Part shown: positions 7,549-16,630 of the stretch, piece by piece
How the letters are laid out: every line of letters starts with the position of its first letter
Position numbering within the stretch: the first letter of the stretch is position 1
Source: Psychrobacter sp. UBA6766
GTDB taxonomy: Bacteria; Pseudomonadota; Gammaproteobacteria; Pseudomonadales; Moraxellaceae
NCBI RefSeq assembly: GCF_002453355.1
Contig: NZ_DKGQ01000044.1
Span: forward strand, 1-49,280
Direction of reading: 5' to 3'
DNA length: 49,280 nucleotides
The notes under the pieces: generated by a model
What the model was told of the DNA's origin: nothing
What the model saw: the letters and a program-made list of their open reading frames with translations, nothing else
The model's database searches: none
Program-made: the position numbers and the translations under genes

Positions 7549-10500
7549 ATGTCACGTTTTTTTATTGATCGCCCTATTTTTGCTTGGGTGATGGCTATTT
7601 TGGTCATGCTCATCGGGGTAATATCGGTTATTAATTTACCGATTGAGCAGTATCCACGTATTGCACCGCCGACCATTTCGGTTAGCGCAAGCTATCCAGG
7701 TGCGAACGCGCAGACCGTTGAAGATTCAGTGGTTCAGATTATCGAACAACGTATGAAAGGGCTTGATGGCTTGATGTATATGTCATCGTCAAGTTCGTCA
7801 AACGGCGGAGCGTCAGTGACGCTTACCTTTGAAAATGGTACGGATCCCGACACCGCGCAGGTACAGGTACAGAACAAACTACAAGCTGCAATGAGCTCAT
7901 TACCTGAGTCTGTACAGCGTCAAGGCGTCAACGTCAATAAATCCTCTAGTAGCTTTTTAATGGTACAAGGGTTTATCTCCGAAGACGGCAGTATGGATAA
8001 CAGCGATATCGCTGACTATATCAACTCAAACGTCGTTGATCAGCTCAGCCGTGTTGAAGGTGTGGGTGAAGTGCAGGTATTTGGTTCAGCATATGCCATG
8101 CGTATCTGGCTTGACCCTTCGCTGCTACGTAGTTATAACCTAGTGCCAGCTGATGTGGTCAATGCCGTACGTGCACAAAACGCGCAGGTGTCTGCTGGTC
8201 AGTTAGGGCAAGCGCCTGCGGATACGGATCGACAAGTTATTAATGCCACGGTTACCGTGCAAAGCTATTTACAAACCCCTGAAGAATTTAAAAACATCTT
8301 ATTAAAAACTGATGCCTCTGGTGCAAAAGTGCGCTTAGGTGATGTTGCAAAAGTTGAGATCGGTAGTGAAAACTATAGTGTGACTGCGCTTTATAATGGT
8401 CAGACTTCCGCTGGTCTCGGTATTTCTTTGGCAGGTGGCGCAAACGCGCTTGAAACTCGTGAAGCCGTTGGCGCTCGTATGGCGGAGTTGGAAAAAAACT
8501 TCCCGAAAAATCTAACGACCGTTGTGCCTTATGACACCACACCATTTGTACGCTTATCTATTGAGCAAGTTGTCAAAACGTTAATTGAAGCGATTGTTTT
8601 AGTATTTATCGTCATGTTCATTTTCTTACAGAACTGGCGTGCGACTATCATTCCAACCCTTGCCGTACCTGTGGTTTTGCTTGGTACCTTCGCTGTCCTA
8701 TATATCGCTGGTTTTAGTATCAACGTCCTAACCATGTTTGCGTTGGTCCTGTCCATCGGTCTACTGGTCGATGACGCCATCGTTGTTGTTGAAAACGTTG
8801 AGCGTATCATGGAAGAAAACCCTCATATATCAGTCAAAGACGCAACGATACAATCGATGGGCGAAATCAGTAAAATCGTGGTTGGTATCGCCTTGATTCT
8901 ATCGGCAGTATTTGTACCGATGGCCTTCTTTGGTGGCTCAACTGGGGTTATTTATCGTCAGTTTTCTATTACTTTGATTACCGCAATGGTACTGTCAGCA
9001 TTAGTGGCCCTTATCTTTACCCCTGCCCTATGCGTAACCTTGCTTAAGCGTAGTAAGAGCCACGATAAAGGAACTACTGAAGAGCAAAAAGGTTTCTTCG
9101 GTTGGTTTAACCGTTCTTTTTATAAAGTTAGCCGTAAGTATGAAAATTCTGTCGGTAAAAGCTTTAAATTTAAGTGGTTATACTTAATTGGTTACGTCGC
9201 CATTATCGGCGTAATGGCCGTGATATTCTTACGTATTCCTGGCTCGTTTTTACCCGAGGAAGACCAAGGTATTATGTTTACCTTAGTCCAGCTTCCCGCT
9301 GGGGCGACGCTTGATGAAACGCAAGATGTCCTAGACAAAGTAACCAACTATTATGAAACCCAAGAAAAAGACAACGTGGCTTCCGTGTTCTCTGTGGCAG
9401 GTTTTAGTTTCGCCGGTCAGGGTCAAAATATGGGTCTGGCCTTCGTGCGCTTGACAGACTGGGCGGAGCGGAGCGGTGATGAAAATACCGCACAAGCGGT
9501 CGCTGGTCGAGCGATGGGTTATTTCTTTACCCAGTTAAATGAAGCGCAAGTCTTTGCGATTGTCCCGCCAGCTATTACCGAACTTGGTAACGCCAGTGGT
9601 TTTGATTTAATGATTCAAGATACGGGTAACGTCGGCCATGAAGGCTTACTTGAAGCACGTAATATGCTGCTCGGTATGGCTGCCCAAAACGATCAAGTAA
9701 CGGGCGTGCGTCCAAACGGCCAAGAAGATGCGCCGCAGTTAAAAATTAATATCAATCAAGAACAAGCCGCTGCTTATGGCTTATCTCTGGCCAATATTAA
9801 TAGCGTGATCTCAACCGCTTGGGGTTCAAGTTATATCAATGACTTCGTTGATCGCGGTCGTATTAAGCGTGTGTTTGTTCAAGGCGAACCAAGCAGCCGT
9901 ACCAACCCTGAGGATATCGGCAAATGGTATGTTCGTAATGATGCAGGTGAAATGATTCCATTTGATGCCTTCTCTAGCAGCGAATGGCAATCAGGCTCGC
10001 CGCGTCTGACTCGCTATAACAGCTTACCGTCAATGAATATCCAAGGTAGCGCCGCGCCTGGCCTTAGTACGGGTGAAGCGATGAGCTCGATGGAAGCAAT
10101 GATGGCAAAGCTACCTGAGGGTGTGGGCTACGAGTGGACGGGTATGTCACTTGAAGAGCAAAAGTCAGGTGCCCAAGCGCCCATGCTTTATGCGCTATCA
10201 ATCTTAGTGGTATTCTTATGTCTCGCCGCTCTGTATGAAAGCTGGTCTATTCCTTTCTCTGTACTATTAGTTATCCCACTTGGGGTGCTAGGTGCGGTGA
10301 TATTTACGTGGCTACGCGGCTTCAATAACGATATCTACTTGCAAGTTGGTCTACTCACGGTGGTTGGTCTATCGGCCAAAAATGCCATCTTGATTATTGA
10401 GTTTGCGAAAGAGCATCAAGAAGAAGGTAATACCCTAAAAGAAGCGGTTATGATAGCGGCGCGTCAACGTCTGCGTCCGATTATAATGACCTCGCTTGCG

Positions 10501-10797
10501 TTTGGGCTTGGTGTTGTGCCATTATTCATCGCCACAGGTCCTGGTTCAGGCAGTCAAAATGCCATCGGTACCAGTGTGGTAGGTGGTGTTGTCACCGCGA
10601 CATTATTAGGTATCTTTTTTATTCCAATGTTTTTCATTTGGGTACGTAGTTTATTCCCGTACAAATATGAGAATGATAAACCAAACGATAGAGATGATGG
10701 CAACGACGGTACACCTGGACCGCAAAACCCAACGCCTTCTGACCCAATGCCTTCTGAAAATTATCAGCCTGCAAGCTTTGGAGATAATACACAATGA
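7549..10797 (+). CDS. RND multidrug efflux permease (AcrB/MexB/AdeJ-like, HAE-1 family)
   Basis: This proton-driven inner-membrane drug exporter has 1082 residues and twelve expected membrane segments. It begins MSRFFIDRPIFAWVMAI, as in AcrB. The proton-relay pair D408-D409 is in GLLVDDAIVVVE, and the matching lysine is in the GLSAKNAILIIEFAKE segment of the second half. The DSVVQIIEQRMKGLDG pore-domain segment is conserved. The HAE-1 type implies hydrophobic and amphiphilic substrates; the true range is not readable. The C-terminus carries an unusual hydrophilic tail of about 40 residues rich in Asp, Asn and Pro. It overlaps the next gene by 4 bases (ATGA). Confidence 0.96.
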   Translation: MSRFFIDRPIFAWVMAILVMLIGVISVINLPIEQYPRIAPPTISVSASYPGANAQTVEDSVVQIIEQRMKGLDGLMYMSSSSSSNGGASVTLTFENGTDPDTAQVQVQNKLQAAMSSLPESVQRQGVNVNKSSSSFLMVQGFISEDGSMDNSDIADYINSNVVDQLSRVEGVGEVQVFGSAYAMRIWLDPSLLRSYNLVPADVVNAVRAQNAQVSAGQLGQAPADTDRQVINATVTVQSYLQTPEEFKNILLKTDASGAKVRLGDVAKVEIGSENYSVTALYNGQTSAGLGISLAGGANALETREAVGARMAELEKNFPKNLTTVVPYDTTPFVRLSIEQVVKTLIEAIVLVFIVMFIFLQNWRATIIPTLAVPVVLLGTFAVLYIAGFSINVLTMFALVLSIGLLVDDAIVVVENVERIMEENPHISVKDATIQSMGEISKIVVGIALILSAVFVPMAFFGGSTGVIYRQFSITLITAMVLSALVALIFTPALCVTLLKRSKSHDKGTTEEQKGFFGWFNRSFYKVSRKYENSVGKSFKFKWLYLIGYVAIIGVMAVIFLRIPGSFLPEEDQGIMFTLVQLPAGATLDETQDVLDKVTNYYETQEKDNVASVFSVAGFSFAGQGQNMGLAFVRLTDWAERSGDENTAQAVAGRAMGYFFTQLNEAQVFAIVPPAITELGNASGFDLMIQDTGNVGHEGLLEARNMLLGMAAQNDQVTGVRPNGQEDAPQLKININQEQAAAYGLSLANINSVISTAWGSSYINDFVDRGRIKRVFVQGEPSSRTNPEDIGKWYVRNDAGEMIPFDAFSSSEWQSGSPRLTRYNSLPSMNIQGSAAPGLSTGEAMSSMEAMMAKLPEGVGYEWTGMSLEEQKSGAQAPMLYALSILVVFLCLAALYESWSIPFSVLLVIPLGVLGAVIFTWLRGFNNDIYLQVGLLTVVGLSAKNAILIIEFAKEHQEEGNTLKEAVMIAARQRLRPIIMTSLAFGLGVVPLFIATGPGSGSQNAIGTSVVGGVVTATLLGIFFIPMFFIWVRSLFPYKYENDKPNDRDDGNDGTPGPQNPTPSDPMPSENYQPASFGDNTQ

Positions 10798-12608
10798 GTG
10801 CTCAAAAAAACTTTACTTTACGCTCAGCAGCGGTAGCAAGTTTGGCTACCACTGCCCAACCAGCGCTAGCAGTACTACGCAAAAATGGCGGCCGCCTCAT
10901 TGGCCTAACCGCTTTAGCCTTAAGCATGGCAGCTTGTAATACCATTCCAAAATCGGATATGCGTCCTGTTCTTGCTGAGCCAAACGTTCCTATCGAGCAA
11001 GCTTATGGCGCGTTTGATAAAGAAACCGTCAGCAGCGCCAATCAATCCAGTATTGCCGCGCAGCGCTGGCAGGAGTTCTATAGCGACGAGCGCTTAAAAG
11101 GTCTGATTGCGTTAGGGTTAGAAAACAATAAAGACTTTGAAAGTGCGCGTCTGGCGATTGAAAGAGCACGCGCACAATATCAAATTACCGATATCAATGA
11201 CTTACCAAGTATTAATGGTGAAGCAGGTTATTCTCGTAGACGTACCTCGGGTCCAACGGGTTCAAACACTGGCGATAGTTATAGTGTCAACCTTGGCTTG
11301 GCCAACTACGAGTTAGATTTTTGGGGTAAAATTGCCAGTTTAAAAGAACAGGCGTTGCAGAACTTCTTAGCGACTACAGCGGCGAAAGACACCACTCAAA
11401 TCAGCCTGATTAGTAATATCGCTCAAAGCTATGCCAATTTAAGCTACAGCCTTGCGCAGTTAAAACTGGCAGAAGCTACGGTTGAGAGTCGTGAAAAATC
11501 CCTGTTTATTGCAGATAAACGCTTTGAAGCGGGCATTGATCCTAAATTGCCGTCTTTACAAGCCAGCGCGTCATTAGAAAATGCCAGACTTGCCGTTCTA
11601 CAGGCACAAAGCAGTATTTTAAGATCGCGTAATGCGCTGCAATTTTTGGTTGGTGGCCCAATTCCTACCAATCTTATCCCCGCACCTGCGGTCAGCAATA
11701 TCACAAGCCAGCAGATATTTAGCGCCGGCTTACCAAGTGAATTGCTTCGCTATCGTCCCGACGTATTGGAAGCAGAATACAATTTAAAAGCTGCTGGTGC
11801 CAATATCGAAGTGGCGCGTGCGTCTTACTTCCCATCTATCAGCCTAGCCAGTAGCGTGGGCGTGAGCAGCAGCAGTTTAGATGATTTATTTAAGAGTGGT
11901 TCGGTCGGTTGGTCATTTGGTCCAAGCATTAGCGTCCCTATTTTTGATGCGGGCCGACTAGATGCCAATTATGATGTCGCTAAAATTGAGCGCGAACAGA
12001 CGCTAGCAAGCTATGAGCGCTCTATCCAGACGGCATTCCGTGAAGTATCAGACGTCTTAGCCACACGCGCGACCTTAGGCGATCAGCTGGCTGCACAGTA
12101 CCGTCTACAAGATAACTTTGAGCAAACGTATCAGATTGCCGATGCGCGCTTTAAAGCAGGTATTGCTAACTACCTAGATGTACTCGATGCGCAGCGTTCG
12201 TTATTCTCAACGCAGCAAGGTATTTTGGACTTAGAGCTACAAAAACTCATCAGCCAAATCGAGCTCTATCAAGTACTAGGCGGCGGTGCCAATCTTGATG
12301 TGCCAACGGTAATCCCTGTGCCGCATAAAAACTTGGTGCAATTGGTCAATTTACCTGCCAATAGCAATAAAGCAAAAGCGGTCGATGCCATCAATGCGGC
12401 GAGCTCAGCACGTGTGGCTTCTGTACAAGAAGCGCAAGCGATCAAGCAAGCACAGCCAACAGAAAAAGCGACTTTTAAGCCAACTGCTGTCGTTGATGTC
12501 AATAATGATGGCACAACAGATGCTGCTGTAGGGGTGGTCACTGAAGAAACCACTTTTAAAGAGGCCAATGTTGAGAAAGTACCGGTTACACAAATTGTTG
12601 AACCTTAA
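10794..12608 (+). CDS. RND outer-membrane channel lipoprotein (OprM/AdeK-like)
   Basis: This is the TolC-type trimeric exit duct of the same pump. The 604-residue product has two outer-membrane efflux repeats, including NYELDFWGKI, the LRYRPDVLEAEYNLKAA motif and the DVLDAQRSLFSTQQ helix. A lipobox ALSMAAC lies around residue 48. The region before it is long (about 30 residues with its own hydrophobic stretch), so the start could be internal. The family normally ends near the LGGG of YQVLGGGANLD; here about 100 further residues follow, including a D568-x-N-x-D-G-x-x-D576 calcium-loop-like motif. It is translationally coupled to the permease and followed by a strong terminator. Confidence 0.94.
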   Translation: MSAQKNFTLRSAAVASLATTAQPALAVLRKNGGRLIGLTALALSMAACNTIPKSDMRPVLAEPNVPIEQAYGAFDKETVSSANQSSIAAQRWQEFYSDERLKGLIALGLENNKDFESARLAIERARAQYQITDINDLPSINGEAGYSRRRTSGPTGSNTGDSYSVNLGLANYELDFWGKIASLKEQALQNFLATTAAKDTTQISLISNIAQSYANLSYSLAQLKLAEATVESREKSLFIADKRFEAGIDPKLPSLQASASLENARLAVLQAQSSILRSRNALQFLVGGPIPTNLIPAPAVSNITSQQIFSAGLPSELLRYRPDVLEAEYNLKAAGANIEVARASYFPSISLASSVGVSSSSLDDLFKSGSVGWSFGPSISVPIFDAGRLDANYDVAKIEREQTLASYERSIQTAFREVSDVLATRATLGDQLAAQYRLQDNFEQTYQIADARFKAGIANYLDVLDAQRSLFSTQQGILDLELQKLISQIELYQVLGGGANLDVPTVIPVPHKNLVQLVNLPANSNKAKAVDAINAASSARVASVQEAQAIKQAQPTEKATFKPTAVVDVNNDGTTDAAVGVVTEETTFKEANVEKVPVTQIVEP

Positions 12609-12667
12609 ACCGTTACGAAGCAATCATATCGTGATACTTTATTATCACGTTGATAGTCGATAAGTAC

Positions 12668-12698
12668 AAAAAGCCCTACCGACTTGGTAGGGCTTTTT
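12668..12698 (+). terminator. Rho-independent terminator of the RND operon
   Basis: AAAAAGCCCTACC (12668-12680) pairs perfectly with GGTAGGGCTTTTT (12686-12698) around the loop GACTT. It lies 60 bases after the channel gene. Confidence 0.92.
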
Positions 12699-12867
12699 GC
12701 TTTCGATAGCGACTATTCGTTATAGTAGTGCTAGTTATAGCAAAACGTTATATGCACCACCCCTTTATCACCTTGGCTGTGCTAAATTTATAAAAATATA
12801 GTCTTTAAAACAGCTTGCTTAATAAAGCTGATAAATAACAATGATTAAAATTAAATAAGGAAACCTC

Positions 12868-13875
12868 ATGACTTATACTTTTAACCGTCAGTTCCCTGAA
12901 ACTCGCCTACGGCGCTTGCGTTATAACGACAACGTCCGCGCGATGATTCGTGAAGTTGAACTGCATCCTAAGCACTTTATCGCTCCTGTTTTTGTTTTAG
13001 AAGGCAAAAATAAGCGCGAAGCAATTGCTAGTATGCCAGGTGTTGAGCGACTATCGATTGATCTGCTGATTAACTATGCTAAGGAATTATTAGCGGAAGG
13101 TGTAACTACCATCGATATTTTCCCTGTGATTGATAATTCACTAAAAACGCCTGATGGGAAATCGGCTTATGATGAAAATGGCCTCAGTGCTCGCGCTGTT
13201 AAAGCAGTCAAAGATGCTGTACCAGAAATGGTCGTGATGACCGATGTGGCGCTAGATCCTTATACCTCACACGGTCAAGACGGGCTGCTTGATGATAGCG
13301 GCTATGTCGTCAATGACGAAACCGTTGAAGTCTTGGTCAAGCAAGCGCTCGTCCACGCCCGCGCGGGCGCTGATATCATCTCGCCAAGTGATATGATGGA
13401 TGGCCGAATCAAAGCCATGCGTGATGCCTTTGAAGCCGAAGGCTTTGTTAATACTGCTATCATGGCCTATTCTGCCAAATACGCTTCTGCTTATTATGGT
13501 CCGTTCCGCGATGCCGTCGGTAGTGCTGGCAATTTAAAAGGTGGCCATAAAAAGCAATATCAGATGGACTTTGGCAACCGCGCCGAAGCATTGCACGAAG
13601 TCGCCATGGATATCAATGAAGGCGCAGATATGGTGATGATTAAACCCGGTCAGCCGTACTTAGACCTAATTCGTGAAGTTAAAAACACCTTTGGCGTACC
13701 AACCTTTGCCTATCAAGTTTCTGGTGAATACGCCATGCACATGGCTGCTATTCAAAACGGTTGGCTAACCGATGCGGTAATTTTAGAATCCTTGATTGGT
13801 TTCCGCCGTGCGGGCGCTGATGGTATTTTGACCTATTTTGCCCTAGAAGCGGCACGTCAGTTAAATAACGCTTAA
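12868..13875 (+). CDS. hemB: Delta-aminolevulinic acid dehydratase (porphobilinogen synthase)
   Basis: This cytoplasmic haem-pathway enzyme condenses two 5-aminolevulinate molecules to porphobilinogen. The 335-residue product has Schiff-base lysines K204 (YSAKYAS) and K259 (MVMIKPGQPYLD). The metal-loop region reads DVALDPYTSHGQDG instead of the cysteine-rich DVCLCxYTSHGHCG, so it is the magnesium/potassium type known from Pseudomonas rather than the zinc type. An AAGGAA ribosome site lies 7 bases before the ATG. The gene is monocistronic, between two terminators. Confidence 0.97.
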   Translation: MTYTFNRQFPETRLRRLRYNDNVRAMIREVELHPKHFIAPVFVLEGKNKREAIASMPGVERLSIDLLINYAKELLAEGVTTIDIFPVIDNSLKTPDGKSAYDENGLSARAVKAVKDAVPEMVVMTDVALDPYTSHGQDGLLDDSGYVVNDETVEVLVKQALVHARAGADIISPSDMMDGRIKAMRDAFEAEGFVNTAIMAYSAKYASAYYGPFRDAVGSAGNLKGGHKKQYQMDFGNRAEALHEVAMDINEGADMVMIKPGQPYLDLIREVKNTFGVPTFAYQVSGEYAMHMAAIQNGWLTDAVILESLIGFRRAGADGILTYFALEAARQLNNA

Positions 13876-13897
13876 TATGTATTAAATGGTTTTATAT

Positions 13898-13939
13898 AAA
13901 AAATCGCGCCAGCTTATGTATTAGCTGACGCGATTTTTT
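13898..13939. terminator. Bidirectional terminator between hemB and yqjG
   Basis: AAAAAATCGCG-CCAGCT (13898-13914) pairs with AGCTGACGCGATTTTTT (13923-13939) with one internal mismatch. T-runs on both strands serve the two convergent genes. Confidence 0.9.
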
Positions 13940-13969
13940 ATTGGCCTTATTTTAAAAGCTCAATAAAAC

Positions 13970-14947
13970 CTATAAACGCACACGGTCATGCGCTTCGTTA
14001 AAGTCAATTTCCGGCCCTACAGGAATAATACGTGTAGGATTAATGTTGGCATGACTGGTGTAATAGTGCGCCTTGATATGCTCAATACTGACCGTTTCTG
14101 CAATACCGGGCGTCTGATATAGATCACGCAAATAGCCCCAAAGGTTGGGATAATCCATAATACGGCGGATATTACATTTAAAATGTCCAACATAAACCGC
14201 ATCAAAACGCACGAGCGTAGTGAATAAACGCCAATCTGCCTCAGTAATCGTATCACCAAGCAAGTAACGTTGGTCAGCTAACCGTGCCTCTAACGTATCA
14301 ATCGCATCAAATAGCGTCACTACCGCCTCTTTGTAAGCAGCTTCGGTTGTTGCAAATCCTGCTTTATACACGCCATTATTCACCGTTAAATAAACGAATT
14401 CATTAATCGTATCGATTTCTGTGAGCAACTCTTTTGGTAAAAAGTTAACGTCCGTCGCCCCTACTTCATCAAAGGCTGAATTAAACATCCGAATAATCTC
14501 AGAGGATTCATTGCTAACGATGGTATTGGTTTTTTTATCCCATAAAATTGGTACGGTCACGCGTCCGGTATAATCAGGCTTAGCCGCCACATATACTTCA
14601 TATAAATAGCTCGCATTGACAACCGGATCGGCAATCACGCCAGCACCTTCTGCAAACGTCCAACCTTTATCGCCCATAAAGGGATGCACGACAGACAGCG
14701 AAATCATGTCTTCCAAGCCTTTTAATTTACGATAAATTGTGGTGCGATGCGCCCACGGACAGGCAAGCGATACATATAAATGATAGCGATTGGCTTCGGC
14801 TTTAAAGCCGCCCACGCCGGTTGGGCCTGCGCTACCATCAGCTGTCACCCAGTTTCTAAATCCCGCATCTTCACGCTCGAAGCGTCCTCCGCTTGCCGCG
14901 GTGTCATACCATGTATCTTGCCATTGACCATCGACCAATAAGCCCAT
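13970..14947 (-). CDS. yqjG: Glutathionyl-hydroquinone reductase (Xi-class glutathione transferase)
   Basis: The enzyme reduces glutathionyl-hydroquinones and uses glutathione through a cysteine. The 325-residue product has the catalytic motif YVSLACPWAHRTT with Cys63, then the Xi-class sequence SVVHPFMGDKGWTF. An all-alpha C-terminal domain (ITEADWRLFTTLVRFDAVYVGHFK) includes family-conserved tyrosine and histidine positions. Length and architecture match YqjG/ECM4-type proteins. A GGAG ribosome site lies 9 bases upstream of the ATG. It stands alone, convergent with hemB. The assignment is firm; the natural substrate is unknown. Confidence 0.93.
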   Translation of the reverse strand: MGLLVDGQWQDTWYDTAASGGRFEREDAGFRNWVTADGSAGPTGVGGFKAEANRYHLYVSLACPWAHRTTIYRKLKGLEDMISLSVVHPFMGDKGWTFAEGAGVIADPVVNASYLYEVYVAAKPDYTGRVTVPILWDKKTNTIVSNESSEIIRMFNSAFDEVGATDVNFLPKELLTEIDTINEFVYLTVNNGVYKAGFATTEAAYKEAVVTLFDAIDTLEARLADQRYLLGDTITEADWRLFTTLVRFDAVYVGHFKCNIRRIMDYPNLWGYLRDLYQTPGIAETVSIEHIKAHYYTSHANINPTRIIPVGPEIDFNEAHDRVRL

Positions 14948-15082
14948 ATTTTGCTCCGATTTATTTTGGTTTTAAATGAATGGATATCAAGAACGACTGC
15001 TAGTAAACAATCAGCATTAAATGGTTGCCATCGTCATTTAGTTTTAGGAGTTATAGTAACATTTCTATGTTGCCTAGCCATT

Positions 15083-15111
15083 AAGCTTTGTTTGTTTCTC
15101 AAACAAAGCTT
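15083..15111. terminator. Strong hairpin at the 3' end of the eptA-pap2 locus
   Basis: AAGCTTTGTTTG (15083-15094) and CAAACAAAGCTT (15100-15111) form a perfect 12-bp stem with a 5-base loop, about 50 bases after the PAP2 stop codon. No U-tract follows on the minus strand, so it may stabilise the mRNA end rather than terminate. Confidence 0.55.
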
Positions 15112-15161
15112 TTGGAAGATTCTTTAGAAAAAAGTAGTCATAAACTTTAACGATAGAGTGT

Positions 15162-15923
15162 TTATTTTGAACTGACTATAGCAGCTCTTTTAAAAAACAG
15201 ACGGGCAAGCGCACACGCAATCGTCAACGCAAGTAACATCGAGACTAAAGTATGACTAAAAAAATGATCGCCAAAGAGCATTTTATACAGTCCCATTACC
15301 CAGCTTAAGACAGTCACTATTTCAAATATTCTGTAGCGATACTGATGCAGAGTGGGTAAAAATACTAAGCCATATAAAGAAAATCCTGCGCTGGCATGCG
15401 CGGCAGGGAAACATTTAGCAGGCGTTTGCGCCACTATATTTTGCCAAAGATTAAGATAATCTAAGCTTCCTCCAAATAGCGTTAAATGATTGGGGCAACT
15501 GACATGCGTGATATCTTTTAATAGGGCAATAGTAGAAGGGACGAGGATAAGAACGGTCAACAAATAGCTGGTTTCGTGGATTGAAAAGGGAACCATAAAT
15601 TTATTGAGCCAACTATTATTAGCGATAGCAGGATGGTTTGAAAGCTTTGTAGACTTGATGGCTAATACAGCAATCAAATAGAGGGCTAGCAAAATCAATA
15701 GCGCTTTCGGCCCATCATAAAAGATAAAGGCATAAGGCTGAGCACCCTTTTCTAAAAGCCATTGTCCATTTGTATAAAAAAGCTCACTAATACGGATATC
15801 AAGCTGGCTATGCTCAAACACCAAAGTCGCGATAATCGTTAAGCAAAATAATTTCAGCCATATCCAATTAGAGGCATTATTTTTAGAGGCATTGTTTTTA
15901 GAGGCATTGTTTTCTAAAATCAT
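15162..15923 (-). CDS. PAP2-family membrane phosphatase (Kdo/lipid-linked type)
   Basis: This 253-residue integral membrane protein has the three phosphatidic-acid-phosphatase motifs in a variant form. They are K136-DITHVSCP (Arg of the usual KxxxxxxRP replaced by Cys), C-F-P-A-A-H176-A-S in place of PSGH, and GDH220FFSH224. Members dephosphorylate lipid phosphates such as lipid A, phosphatidylglycerol phosphate or undecaprenyl diphosphate. The locus suggests an envelope lipid, but that is inference. Residues 5-18 are a short tandem repeat (NNASK units) encoded by three near-identical 15-base units at 15867-15915, so the N-terminus may vary in length between strains. It lies 54 bases after dgkA. 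Relatives called pap2 accompany mobile mcr-1. Confidence 0.85.
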   Translation of the reverse strand: MILENNASKNNASKNNASNWIWLKLFCLTIIATLVFEHSQLDIRISELFYTNGQWLLEKGAQPYAFIFYDGPKALLILLALYLIAVLAIKSTKLSNHPAIANNSWLNKFMVPFSIHETSYLLTVLILVPSTIALLKDITHVSCPNHLTLFGGSLDYLNLWQNIVAQTPAKCFPAAHASAGFSLYGLVFLPTLHQYRYRIFEIVTVLSWVMGLYKMLFGDHFFSHTLVSMLLALTIACALARLFFKRAAIVSSK

Positions 15924-15977
15924 TTAAGACATCCCGCGTAACCGATGAAGCTAAAAAAGCATCAATATCTTTTATTA

Positions 15978-16445
15978 TCAAAGGCTTGATAACGCCAGTA
16001 ACCACAAAATCACCAACAGCAACAAGGCTAAAGACTGGGCAGCGGAGCCGGTATCTTTGGCTATTTTAGCCAATGGATGTTGCTCGGTTGAGGTATGATC
16101 GACACTCGCTTCAATAGCCGTATTGATAAGCTCAACGATAAGAGATAAAAAAGAAGCGGTTACAAGAAGCATTTTGCTAGCGACGCCAAAGGGCATCAAT
16201 GTAATGACGATCAGCAATGCAAGATTTAACCATACCACTTGTCTAAATGCGGCTTCAAACTTATAAGCGGCTTTAAACCCCTCTATAGAGTAGCCCGTCG
16301 CCTTTAAAAGACGAGCCAGCCCTTTTTTACCTTTCACCTTACTCGCAAAATTGTCAGGCGGCAGTAATTCAGAAGCGTTTATTGGGCTGTTAGCGCCATG
16401 GCTTAGCTGTTCATTGTCAGGAGGCGTATATTTGATAGTGCTCAT
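15978..16445 (-). CDS. dgkA: Diacylglycerol kinase
   Basis: This small trimeric inner-membrane kinase phosphorylates diacylglycerol to phosphatidic acid. The 155-residue product carries the DgkA signature ELINTAIEASVDHTSTEQHP (Glu105 and Glu112 in the magnesium/ATP site) and KIAKDTGSAAQS, with three membrane segments. About 35 extra hydrophilic residues precede the KATGYSIEGFKAAYKFEAAFR amphipathic region. The role fits the locus: EptA strips phosphoethanolamine from phosphatidylethanolamine and leaves diacylglycerol, which DgkA recycles. A CTTAAC-N5-CTTAAC operator lies 108-124 bases upstream of the start, so it likely has its own regulated promoter. PAP2 follows 54 bases later. Confidence 0.93.
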   Translation of the reverse strand: MSTIKYTPPDNEQLSHGANSPINASELLPPDNFASKVKGKKGLARLLKATGYSIEGFKAAYKFEAAFRQVVWLNLALLIVITLMPFGVASKMLLVTASFLSLIVELINTAIEASVDHTSTEQHPLAKIAKDTGSAAQSLALLLLVILWLLALSSL

Positions 16446-16552
16446 ATTGATGGCTTTATACTCATTATCGTGTAGCTACGGAACTGATTGTTAGGGGCTT
16501 AAACAATCAACCATTAGCAGAATCAGCAATGTTTGAGTATAAAGGATGAGAC

Positions 16553-16569
16553 GTTAAGAAAGCGTTAAG
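16553..16569 (-). promoter_or_regulatory. ColR/PmrA-type operator upstream of dgkA
   Basis: On the minus strand two CTTAAC half-sites (16569-16564 and 16558-16553) are spaced by 5 bases, an 11-base period typical of OmpR-family regulators. The same arrangement and orientation occurs before eptA (20570-20586). A third GTTAAG word lies at 16591-16596. Confidence 0.6.
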
Positions 16570-16630
16570 AGGATATAAACCAAAGACTGCGTTAAGTAAA
16601 AAGGGCTTTTAAGCAGATGGTTAATAGATG

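Noticed and set aside
15167..15175. TTGAACTGA seen at 15167, 32134 and 49260, considered as a repeat end
   Set aside because: The first copy is inside the PAP2 coding end and the shared word is only nine bases, so chance is sufficient.
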